From CAZUVM01 sp964623885 (GTDB taxonomy: Bacteria > Verrucomicrobiota > Verrucomicrobiia > Limisphaerales > UBA8199): 14,413 bases of DNA. The notes under the pieces were generated by a model. The model did no database searches, was not told where the DNA came from, and saw only the letters and a program-made list of their open reading frames with translations. This document shows positions 1-5,628 of the stretch, piece by piece. The stretch lies in assembly GCA_964623885.1 (NCBI GenBank), contig CAZUVM010000082.1:1-14413 (forward strand), given 5' to 3'. A program made the position numbers and the translations under genes. Positions within the stretch are counted from its first letter, which is position 1. Each line of letters starts with the position of its first letter.

Positions 1-2
1 TT

Positions 3-266
3 ATGGCAGTTAAAATTCGTATGAAGCGGGTCGGCGCAAAGAATGCCCCGGTGTTCCGCATAGTGGTGGCTGACGGTCGCAGCCCGCGCGATGGCAAGTT
101 CATCGAAGAACTTGGCACCTACCAGCCCTTAAAAAAAGGCAACAACTTCACTCTCGATCTTGAGCGGGCCAACTATTGGGTAAGCAAAGGTGCGCAGCCG
201 AGCGACACCGTCGCAAGCTTTCTCAAAAAAGCCAGGAAGACTGCGGCCGCAGCAGCGCCGGTTTAA
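3..266 (+). CDS. rpsP: 30S ribosomal protein S16
   Basis: This is a small-subunit ribosomal protein that binds 16S rRNA and helps assemble the 30S body. The 87-residue product is of normal family length and starts with the conserved S16 N-terminus (MAVKIRMKRVGAKNAP). It continues with the family features VVADGRSPRDGKFIEELGTY (residues 22-41) and NYWVSKGAQPSDTV (57-70). The ATG lies 2 bases inside the window, so its ribosome binding site and promoter are outside. The tail is a short alanine-rich stretch. It is the first visible gene of an rpsP-khpA-trmD-rplS cluster and lies 12 bases before khpA, so co-transcription is likely. The identification is close to certain. Confidence 0.98.
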   Translation: MAVKIRMKRVGAKNAPVFRIVVADGRSPRDGKFIEELGTYQPLKKGNNFTLDLERANYWVSKGAQPSDTVASFLKKARKTAAAAAPV

Positions 267-278
267 CACCGCTTGCCT

Positions 279-524
279 ATGCAAGGGTTTCTCGAATACG
301 TGGTAAAAGGCCTGGTACAACATCCTGGTGAAGTCACGATCACGCCGGTCGAGCGCGAGGGCACCACGGTATACGAGTTGCGACTGCACCCGCAGGATGT
401 GGGGAAAGTGATCGGCCGGCAAGGGATGACGATTAACGCGATCCGCTCGCTCCTGTTGGCAGGCAGCGCTAAAAAGGGCCTGCGCTGCACACTCGAAATA
501 GTCGAGGAACGTCCAGCAAATTAG
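279..524 (+). CDS. khpA: KH-domain RNA-binding protein KhpA (YlqC family)
   Basis: This is a small single-KH-domain RNA-binding protein of about 81 residues. Family members bind RNA, often with the partner KhpB/EloR/Jag, and are linked to cell-envelope growth and post-transcriptional control in Gram-positive bacteria. The role in Verrucomicrobiota is not established. The KH signature is VIGRQGMTINAIR (residues 44-56), with the GRQG loop in the expected GxxG position. The N-terminus (MQGFLEYVVKGLVQHPGEV) matches the usual KhpA start. I chose the ATG at 279. An in-frame TTG at 273 would add two residues and is less likely. The gene sits between rpsP and trmD, where khpA is found in many bacteria. 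It is followed by 58 non-coding bases where rimM would be expected. Confidence 0.93.
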   Translation: MQGFLEYVVKGLVQHPGEVTITPVEREGTTVYELRLHPQDVGKVIGRQGMTINAIRSLLLAGSAKKGLRCTLEIVEERPAN

Positions 525-582
525 CGCGGCTTCGAACGTAGTTACGGCTTAAGAGCCGGTACCGCCTCGTCCACCATGGGCC

Positions 583-1248
583 ATGAGAATCGAAGTCCTG
601 ACGTTGTTCCCGGGGATGTTTGCGGGTCCGCTCGACGAGAGTATTGTGAAAAGGGCGCGCCAGGCCGGGTTGCTTGATTTGCGCATTCACAATTTGCGCG
701 ATTACGCGCATGACCGTCACCGAACAGTAGATGATCGTCCTTTTGGCGGCGGGCCGGGAATGCTGTTGAAACCCGAGCCGCTCTTTGAAGCAATTGAAAT
801 GTTGGCACGCGATCAGACGCGAGTAGTTTTGCTCTCGCCTGGGGGACGCGTGTTTAACCAGGCAGTTGCTCGCGAGTTGGCGCAAGTGGACGATTTGCTG
901 CTGGTCTCGGGGCACTACGAAGGATTCGATGAACGGGTGCGGGAACAGTTGGCGGATGATGAGTTGTCGGTAGGCGATTATGTCCTGACAAATGGCGCGT
1001 TACCGGCGATGATTATCATCGATGCGGTGACGCGGCTTTTGCCTGGCGCCCTGGGCGATGACGAGAGCAGCCAGGAAGAATCGTTCAGCCATGGGTTGCT
1101 GGAGTATCCGCAGTACACTCGCCCGGCGGAATTTCGGGGCTTGAAAGTGCCCGAGGTGTTGTTGTCGGGCAATCATGCGGAGATTGCCAGGTGGCGCAGC
1201 GAGCAGGCACGCCAGCGAACCAAAGAACGCAGGCCGGATTTGATGTGA
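583..1248 (+). CDS. trmD: tRNA (guanine37-N1)-methyltransferase TrmD
   Basis: TrmD uses S-adenosylmethionine to methylate N1 of G37 next to the anticodon, which prevents +1 frameshifting. It is a homodimeric trefoil-knot (SPOUT) enzyme. Visible motifs are the N-terminal MRIEVLTLFPGMF, DDRPFGGGPGM (residues 50-60), the knot segment SGHYEGFDER (109-118), the second SAM loop LTNGALP (135-141), the GLLEYPQYTRP segment (171-181) and VLLSGNHAEIARWR (192-205). Its 221 residues are slightly short for the family. Two positions differ from the usual consensus. The SAM loop reads TNGALP instead of TGGELP. The acidic residue before Ser-Phe, recalled as the catalytic Asp169 of the E. coli/Haemophilus enzymes, is Glu166. 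Both are conservative or possibly lineage-typical, so I still expect an active enzyme. An ATG 7 bases upstream (576) is out of frame. Confidence 0.97.
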   Translation: MRIEVLTLFPGMFAGPLDESIVKRARQAGLLDLRIHNLRDYAHDRHRTVDDRPFGGGPGMLLKPEPLFEAIEMLARDQTRVVLLSPGGRVFNQAVARELAQVDDLLLVSGHYEGFDERVREQLADDELSVGDYVLTNGALPAMIIIDAVTRLLPGALGDDESSQEESFSHGLLEYPQYTRPAEFRGLKVPEVLLSGNHAEIARWRSEQARQRTKERRPDLM

Positions 1249-1279
1249 ATCCGCTCAACCGGCACACTAAACCAGTTTT

Positions 1280-1672
1280 ATGAACCAGGCATTATTAGAT
1301 AAAATCGAGTCGGAACAGTTTCGCAAAGAACCCGCGGTGTTCGCGGTGGGCGATACGGTTCGGGTCCACACGAAAGTAGTCGAAGGCGACAAAGAACGTA
1401 TCCAGATTTTTTCCGGCGTAGTGATTGGCCGCCGCGGGCATGGGCTGAATGAAACATTCACCGTTCGTCGCATTAGCTATGGCGAGGGAGTGGAGCGTGT
1501 ATTTCCCTTACATTCGCCACGTGTGGATAAAGTGGAGGTCGAGCGCAAGGGACGCTCGCGCCGCGCGAAGCTCACGTACCTACGCCGCCGTTTGGGAAAA
1601 GGCGCCACTTTGGTCAAGGAGCGAGAAACGGCCAGCGAGTCATCCGCACCTACGCCTTCGCCGGCTTCCTAA
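1280..1672 (+). CDS. rplS: 50S ribosomal protein L19
   Basis: L19 lies at the interface of the 30S and 50S subunits. The 130-residue product carries the family core in order: FAVGDTVRVHTKVVEGDKER (residues 21-40), QIFSGVVIGRRG, ETFTVRRIS, VERVFPLHSP and RRAKLTYLRRRLGK. A Ser/Thr/Pro/Ala-rich tail of about 17 residues follows the core and has no recognised role. The gene starts 31 bases after trmD, matching the widespread trmD-rplS order. No clear Shine-Dalgarno precedes the ATG. Downstream there is a weak possible stem (GCGGTT 1679-1684 with AACCGC 1698-1703, 13-base loop) without a T-run. I see no convincing intrinsic terminator for the operon. Confidence 0.98.
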   Translation: MNQALLDKIESEQFRKEPAVFAVGDTVRVHTKVVEGDKERIQIFSGVVIGRRGHGLNETFTVRRISYGEGVERVFPLHSPRVDKVEVERKGRSRRAKLTYLRRRLGKGATLVKERETASESSAPTPSPAS

Positions 1673-1775
1673 GTCGTTGCGGTTCTGCGGTCACCAAAAC
1701 CGCGGTCAGGAGAGGCATTTGGCTATGCTGGCTATTTGCCGGCGGGCCACACCCTTGGGCTTCTGATCTTCAGCT

Positions 1776-1791
1776 TGGCACAATTTGTGCA
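1776..1791 (+). promoter_or_regulatory. Candidate sigma-54 (-24/-12) promoter
   Basis: The sequence TTGGCACAATTTGTGCA fits the sigma-54 pattern YTGGCACG-N4-TTGCW, apart from A for G after TGGCAC and G for the first T of TTGC. The invariant GG (1777-1778) and GC (1789-1790) are exactly 10 bases apart, as required. Transcription would start near 1802, giving a leader of about 130 bases that contains the hairpin cluster at 1810-1880, ahead of the membrane-protein gene at 1936. The same bases form a perfect palindrome (GCACAA-T-TTGTGC, 1778-1790), so a repressor-type operator is an alternative reading. No enhancer-binding-protein gene is present in the window. Confidence 0.4.
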
Positions 1792-1809
1792 CTTTCTCAC
1801 AGCTGCAAA

Positions 1810-1880
1810 ACAGGCTTTTAGCCTGTATGGGCGTTCGTGGCACGCCCGGTTGGTGGATAACCCAACCCGTCTCGACGGGT
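1810..1880. repeat. Cluster of four back-to-back hairpins (possible REP/MITE-like element)
   Basis: Four perfect inverted repeats are packed almost end to end. They are ACAGGCT/AGCCTGT (1810-1826, 3-base loop), GGGCGT/ACGCCC (1829-1847, 7-base loop), GGTTGG/CCAACC (1848-1867, 8-base loop) and ACCCGTC/GACGGGT (1865-1880). The fourth shares three bases with the third. The run has no coding signature of its own. Short intergenic units with CAGGCT...AGCCTG hairpins recur in some verrucomicrobial and planctomycete genomes as I recall them, so a dispersed palindromic element is likely. Only one copy exists in this window, so dispersal cannot be shown here. If the sigma-54-like site upstream is real, the cluster would lie in an mRNA 5' leader. 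Confidence 0.6.
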
Positions 1881-1935
1881 GTAGCGTCCATTGCAATTGG
1901 GCAGCAGCGAATCAACCGATTGACTGTGAGCAGTT

Positions 1936-2739
1936 ATGAGAATGCTGAAAAGACGCGGTTTGGTCTTGGTGGGTTTGGCGTTAAGCCTTGCGGTTGCCCC
2001 ATTCGCGGCAAGTAATTCACATGCAGCGGAGGAACAGAAGTTCGACGTGCTTCAGATTGGTACACACACGTACAAAAACGTAACCGTAACTACTAAAAGC
2101 AAGGACTACGTTTTCCTCCTTCACTCAGAAGGAATGGCTAATCTCAAGGTAAAGGACTTGAGTCCCGAAGTCCGGGAACAATTGGGGTACATCGACCCAC
2201 CACCCCCCAAGTCGGCCGCAACCAAAGCAAATGATTGGGCCAAACAGTCCCTAACCAAAATCGAGTCACCGCAGGTCAAGGCAATAGAGCAGCAGTTTCA
2301 GCAAGCTCTGACGGGCAAGTCCATCTATGGCTATAGCATTCCGCCATTTAATCCACGCCTCCTTTGGCCAACTGTGGCGGGCGTAGTGGCATTATATCTG
2401 TTCTTCTGCTACACTTGTCTTTCGCTTTGCCGAAAAATCGGCAAAAAACCAGGGCTGCTGATCTGGTTGCCGGTGCTGAAAACATTTCCGTTGCTAGACG
2501 CGGCGAATATGCCGGCCTGGCTTTTCCTGGCGCTTTTGGTCCCAGGACTCAACCTCATCGTTGCGGGTGTTTGGTGTGTGAAGATCGCAAAAGCTCGAGG
2601 ATATGGCGCCGGGCCGGGCATTCTGTTGATGCTGCCGATCCTCAATGTGTTGGTCTTCCTTTTCCTCGCCTTTGGGGGCGGGACAGCTCCGGTCAAAGAG
2701 AAGCGGCGTATTGAGATCATGTCGCTGGAAGCAGCATAA
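1936..2739 (+). CDS. Exported/membrane protein with C-terminal hydrophobic domain (DUF5684-like), function unknown
   Basis: I do not recognise a function. The 267-residue product has a basic N-terminus and hydrophobic core (residues 1-24) with a likely signal cleavage near the SHA-A at 28-31. A soluble segment (about 35-85) of the type KNVTVTTKSKDYVFLLHSEG...KVKDLSPEVREQLGY resembles a small N-terminal module often seen in verrucomicrobial exported proteins. A proline/lysine-rich linker follows (87-140). The C-terminal half has three or four hydrophobic segments (about 145-165, 173-188, 193-216 and 225-247). Its pattern of 'KKPGLLIWLPVLKTFPLLDAANMPAWLFL...VPGLNLIVAGV' split by short loops resembles DUF5684-type membrane proteins. 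The predicted product would sit in the inner membrane with the N-terminal module in the periplasm. The start at 1936 follows the stretch with the hairpin cluster. An ATG at 1942 is also possible. No clear terminator follows. Confidence 0.75.
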   Translation: MRMLKRRGLVLVGLALSLAVAPFAASNSHAAEEQKFDVLQIGTHTYKNVTVTTKSKDYVFLLHSEGMANLKVKDLSPEVREQLGYIDPPPPKSAATKANDWAKQSLTKIESPQVKAIEQQFQQALTGKSIYGYSIPPFNPRLLWPTVAGVVALYLFFCYTCLSLCRKIGKKPGLLIWLPVLKTFPLLDAANMPAWLFLALLVPGLNLIVAGVWCVKIAKARGYGAGPGILLMLPILNVLVFLFLAFGGGTAPVKEKRRIEIMSLEAA

Positions 2740-2880
2740 TAGATGGAGGTTTTTGGCGGTCCTGGTCAGCCTGAACGCCAGTAGAACCTGGGGTGTTTGC
2801 CTACCTGCGATATTATCCATTTGGTTCTTGCTATTTTTCAGGAATGAGCCAGTGTTCGCGGGTCCGTCAGATTAACTTGT

Positions 2881-2922
2881 TGCCTCCGAAGGCATGGTGA
2901 ATCTTCAGGTGAACTCAGTTCA
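2881..2922 (+). promoter_or_regulatory. Structured leader upstream of the RRM protein gene
   Basis: The 259 bases between the membrane-protein gene and the RRM gene contain no coding sequence I can support. Two short perfect inverted repeats lie close together: TGCCT-CCGA-AGGCA (2881-2894) and TGAACT-C-AGTTCA (2910-2922). The first would make a stable tetraloop hairpin in mRNA. The second is better read as a DNA palindrome (operator-like) because its loop is a single base. Long structured leaders are common on bacterial RNA-chaperone and cold-responsive genes, so a regulatory leader is plausible. No promoter elements could be assigned with confidence. Confidence 0.35.
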
Positions 2923-2998
2923 GTGATGATTTGAAACCCGACAAGCGGGAACAGTCTGGAGCAAGCAAGACAGAGTCAAAGGACAGTAAAAGTATTAG

Positions 2999-3337
2999 AT
3001 GAGTGCAAAATTGTTTGTTGGGAACCTCAGTTTCAACATCACTGAGAATGACCTGCAGGATGCGTTCGCAGCGCACGGGACCGTGATCGAGGCTAACCTT
3101 ATGATGGACCGGGCCACCGGCCGCCCACGCGGTTTCGGTTTCGTTACGATGAGTTCGCCCGAAGAAGCACAGAAGGCAATCGACGCCCTGAACGGCAAAG
3201 AACTGGCCGGACGTGCCCTGACCGTTAATATCGCGCGGCCGCGCGAAGAGCGCCCGGCTGGTGGTGGCGGTGGCGGCGGACGGCGGGAATTCCGTGGTGG
3301 TGGCGGTGGCGGCGGCGGACGTCGCGACCGTTACTAA
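2999..3337 (+). CDS. Small RRM-type RNA-binding protein with glycine-rich RGG tail
   Basis: This is a 112-residue single RNA-recognition-motif protein of the kind common in cyanobacteria, planctomycetes and verrucomicrobia. Such proteins bind single-stranded RNA and are often cold-inducible. The RRM occupies residues 4-80. RNP2 is LFVGNL (5-10) and RNP1 is RGFGFVTM (44-51), with the stacking aromatics in place (Phe6, Phe46 and Phe48). Residues 88-112 form a low-complexity tail with two runs of seven and eight glycines separated by RREFR and ending in RRDRY, similar to eukaryotic RGG boxes. An AAAGGA at 2978-2983 is a possible but rather distant ribosome binding site. The gene ends at a strong terminator at 3358, so it is probably transcribed alone. 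Confidence 0.95.
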   Translation: MSAKLFVGNLSFNITENDLQDAFAAHGTVIEANLMMDRATGRPRGFGFVTMSSPEEAQKAIDALNGKELAGRALTVNIARPREERPAGGGGGGGRREFRGGGGGGGGRRDRY

Positions 3338-3357
3338 TCCTCGGTTTCGAATTTCGC

Positions 3358-3390
3358 GAGGCCTGGGAAGCCAGGCCTCTTTTTCTTTTT
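3358..3390 (+). terminator. Intrinsic terminator of the RRM gene
   Basis: A perfect 9-bp stem, GAGGCCTGG (3358-3366) and CCAGGCCTC (3371-3379), closes a GAAG tetraloop and is followed by TTTTTCTTTTT (3380-3390). It sits 20 bases after the RRM stop codon. On the opposite strand the stem is not followed by a T-run, so it should act mainly on + strand transcription and not on the convergent PEP-CTERM gene. Confidence 0.93.
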
Positions 3391-3486
3391 AGCGGCCAAT
3401 TGGGTCGGAAGACGTTGTGCATCCAGAATTTGAGCGTTGATTGGCGACCACGGGGATGAACTTCACAAACCACCTCCGACCAATTA

Positions 3487-4290
3487 CTAGCTTTCTTTAA
3501 TCGCCTTTAGCTTTAACAGTTGCCAACCGAAACCGTTTCGTCGGCACAACAGGATTCCTAAGGCAACTCCCAGCAGCGTTGGATAACTTGGCTCCGGCAC
3601 AGCCTCGATCGTTAATTGCGGCTCGTTGGCAGCAGGCGTGACGGCGCGTGAGCTAAACAGATAACTGACGCTCGTGTCAGCAGCGAACAGCCTCAGGCTC
3701 AATTCGCTTCCTCCAAGAATATCCGCGACCAGGTCCGACCCGGGTGTTAAAGAATAGACGTTGGCACCGCTCGTGCCGCCGGGAAAATTGAAAGTTCCTA
3801 GCATTTGATCGGCGCTGTCGTTGATGTAAGTGCTAAGGAGTGAATTGTAAGTAATGCCGTCGGAAGTCGGACTGCTGGCATTGCCGGTGCCCTCCACCCA
3901 GGAATTATTCGCCATCAATGAAACGCTGAACAATCCAGCAGAGACGTTATTGTAGATGGAATTGTTGTGGGGTGAAGAGGTGAGCTGGAGCGAGGCTGAC
4001 AGGACAGACCATTGACCGGCACCAAATTGAGAATCGAGCGCACTTCGAACCCCGGCGAAGTTAAAGCGAATGACGCTCTGGAATTCACCATTGGTGAGGT
4101 CGCTCGCTGAGATCGCCAATGCGCCACCGCCGCCATAATTGTTGTTACTCAGATTTCCCGTTGGCCCGGTGGTGACGAAGGCGTCCGCCTCCGGATTAAC
4201 GGAGACAGTAGCTGCGATGCCGCTGTTTAAAAACGCAAGGGAGGCAATAATTCCCCCCATGCACAGATATCGATGGCTGGCGCAGTTCAT
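3487..4290 (-). CDS. PEP-CTERM sorted exported protein (DNRLRE-like domain)
   Basis: The 267-residue product has a Sec signal peptide (hydrophobic about residues 11-26, likely cleavage after GIAA). The C-terminal sorting signal reads VPEPS (231-235), a hydrophobic stretch (238-248), then CRRN. This is the PEP-CTERM tripartite signal, normally cleaved by exosortase in exopolysaccharide-producing Gram-negative bacteria. Sixteen extra residues follow the RR, a little longer than usual. The central part (28-228) has the layout of DNRLRE-type beta-sandwich domains: an 'ADAFV' start, an 'N-N-YGGGGALAIS' segment, 'QSVIRFNF', 'ASLQLTSS' and 'LSLRLFAAD'. The ligand is unknown. An AGGAG sequence (complement of 4303-4307) precedes the ATG by 12 bases. 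No intrinsic terminator follows in its own direction, but an imperfect inverted repeat (3398-3409 and 3475-3485) lies just past the stop. Confidence 0.85.
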   Translation of the reverse strand: MNCASHRYLCMGGIIASLAFLNSGIAATVSVNPEADAFVTTGPTGNLSNNNYGGGGALAISASDLTNGEFQSVIRFNFAGVRSALDSQFGAGQWSVLSASLQLTSSPHNNSIYNNVSAGLFSVSLMANNSWVEGTGNASSPTSDGITYNSLLSTYINDSADQMLGTFNFPGGTSGANVYSLTPGSDLVADILGGSELSLRLFAADTSVSYLFSSRAVTPAANEPQLTIEAVPEPSYPTLLGVALGILLCRRNGFGWQLLKLKAIKES

Positions 4291-4610
4291 TTAATGTCGA
4301 AGCTCCTGGTTCGGTTGACCAAGCTTAGCCTGCCTTAACCGAACATTTGCAGGTACTTTTTGCGGTCGAGTCGAACTGCCAGAGCTCAACCGTGGGAGGC
4401 GCAAGTACCTGTTTTGTTCCCCGTATGGATTGCTTGACGAAAAGGGCAACCTTCGCAACCTGCATCGGGCTTCAAAGCTCCTCTAGGAGTCATAAACCCC
4501 CAGCCTTGTTGGCCGCGGTTGTGCAGTCCCGTTGCTTGCCAGGCCAAAAGCGGCTGCGTCAACCGTTAATGTTCGGGAACAAGATACACCTTCGGACCAT
4601 CGCAATAGTA
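4291..4610. promoter_or_regulatory. Divergent intergenic region with imperfect hairpin
   Basis: These 320 bases separate the divergent PEP-CTERM and Ig-like protein genes and should hold both promoters, although I could not assign -35/-10 boxes. CAGGTACTT (4350-4358) is complementary to AAGTACCTG (4403-4411). With a 3-base bulge the pairing extends by GCG (4362-4364) to CGC (4400-4402), and shorter GGT/ACC and GAG/CTC pairs lie inside. TTTTGTT follows the + strand arm, so a transcript from the left could form a terminator- or attenuator-like structure. A short palindrome, CTCCT-CT-AGGAG, lies at 4478-4489. The stretch is open in the frame of the downstream gene from 4347, but its translation lacks a signal peptide or family similarity. 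I treat it as non-coding. Confidence 0.35.
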
Positions 4611-5579
4611 ATGAACCGATACAAAATCCTTTCGAAAACAAAGCGCATCTTGAGGTTAGGAATGGGTATGCTGTGCTTAACCATTTCACTAAGCAGTCCT
4701 GGCGCAACATTCTGGACGGGACCTGACGTTACCTGGACGAAATCCACATCTACCCCGTCAGATACAATTATTCTTGGCAAGGTGGTTTTAACGCGGGGGA
4801 TCAACAACGTTCTCTACAATACTGCTGCGGGCGAGACTGGGCCGGGGGCCGGCAGCCCGGCCGATGCCGGATTTGCGTTTGGCATGCTGGCGGATGCGAC
4901 AAACCTAACGTACCAATCACTCGCTTCGTTGCGCAATGGGGATCTGGCCGCGAGGATTCTCAATCAACCAATGGTTATGCACCTGACTAACGAAGATATT
5001 TATTTGTCAGTCACGTTTACGACCTGGGGTCAATTTTTTTCTGGCACGGTCTCGTATACGCGTTCGACAGCACCGGCTGCCCATTCACCGACCGTAAGCA
5101 TCAGCTCTCCAACTAATGGCGCGGTTTTTGCCGCACCCGCCAGCGTGAGCCTGAAGGCCTCAGCCTCCGTAAGCGGTGGTACCGTTACAAACGTATCGTA
5201 TTTTTCAGGAACAACGGTGCTGGGACATGCTACCACGACTCCGTTCACCGTCACAGGCAGCCTCCCAAACCCTGGATCATACTCCTTGAAGGCAGTAGCG
5301 ACTGCTGCTGGCCTATCAGCCACTTCCTCTGTCGTCAACATCACCGTTGTGTCACCTGTCCAGGTTTCCCTCACGACTCCGCAAGTGGGGAACGGATTGT
5401 TCTCGTTCAGCTACGGTGTGAATCCTGGATTGAGCTACCTGATAGAGGGTTCCTCGAATTTAGTGGATTGGGTTGCATTGGCGACGAATGTTCCGGCGAC
5501 CAGCCCGGCGAACTTTTCCGCAGCGGTAGGTGGCAACGCCAACCATTATTTCCGCGTAAACCGCCTGCCAAATCCCTGA
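4611..5579 (+). CDS. Secreted protein with Ig-like domain and C-terminal verrucomicrobial module
   Basis: The reading frame is open from 4347, but I place the start at ATG 4611. The 322-residue product then begins with a basic stretch (MNRYKILSKTKRILR) and a hydrophobic core, a plausible signal peptide with cleavage near residue 32. Residues 33-152 form a domain I have seen in several exported proteins of verrucomicrobia and myxobacteria, with an 'FWTGPDVTWTK' start, 'LTRGINNVLYN', 'YQSLASLRNGDL' and 'LTNEDIYLSVTFTTWG'. Its function is unknown to me. Residues 160-247 look like a bacterial Ig-like fold (PTVSISSPTNGAVFAAPASV...). Residues 252-318 match a C-terminal module common in verrucomicrobial secreted proteins (SYLIEGSSNLVDWV...HYFRVNRLP). 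The protein is likely secreted or surface-attached. It ends 49 bases before the multihaem cytochrome gene, so a shared transcript is possible. No clear Shine-Dalgarno precedes the chosen start. Confidence 0.75.
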   Translation: MNRYKILSKTKRILRLGMGMLCLTISLSSPGATFWTGPDVTWTKSTSTPSDTIILGKVVLTRGINNVLYNTAAGETGPGAGSPADAGFAFGMLADATNLTYQSLASLRNGDLAARILNQPMVMHLTNEDIYLSVTFTTWGQFFSGTVSYTRSTAPAAHSPTVSISSPTNGAVFAAPASVSLKASASVSGGTVTNVSYFSGTTVLGHATTTPFTVTGSLPNPGSYSLKAVATAAGLSATSSVVNITVVSPVQVSLTTPQVGNGLFSFSYGVNPGLSYLIEGSSNLVDWVALATNVPATSPANFSAAVGGNANHYFRVNRLPNP

Positions 5580-5628
5580 GCGTTCGTGCGAATCGCCACA
5601 GCTGAAGAGCTCGGCAGATCATCGGCGT

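Noticed and set aside
1679..1703. Possible terminator stem after rplS
   Set aside because: The stem is only 6 bp with a 13-base loop and no T-run follows, so it is not listed as a feature.
1736..1939. Small open reading frame across the rplS downstream region
   Set aside because: It covers the four-hairpin cluster and its sequence is explained by those repeats. There is no ribosome binding site and no family similarity.
4347..4610. Upstream in-frame extension of the Ig-like protein gene
   Set aside because: The translated 88 residues are rich in Cys, Ser and Arg, have no recognisable fold and would place the signal peptide internally. The hairpin at 4350-4411 also falls here.
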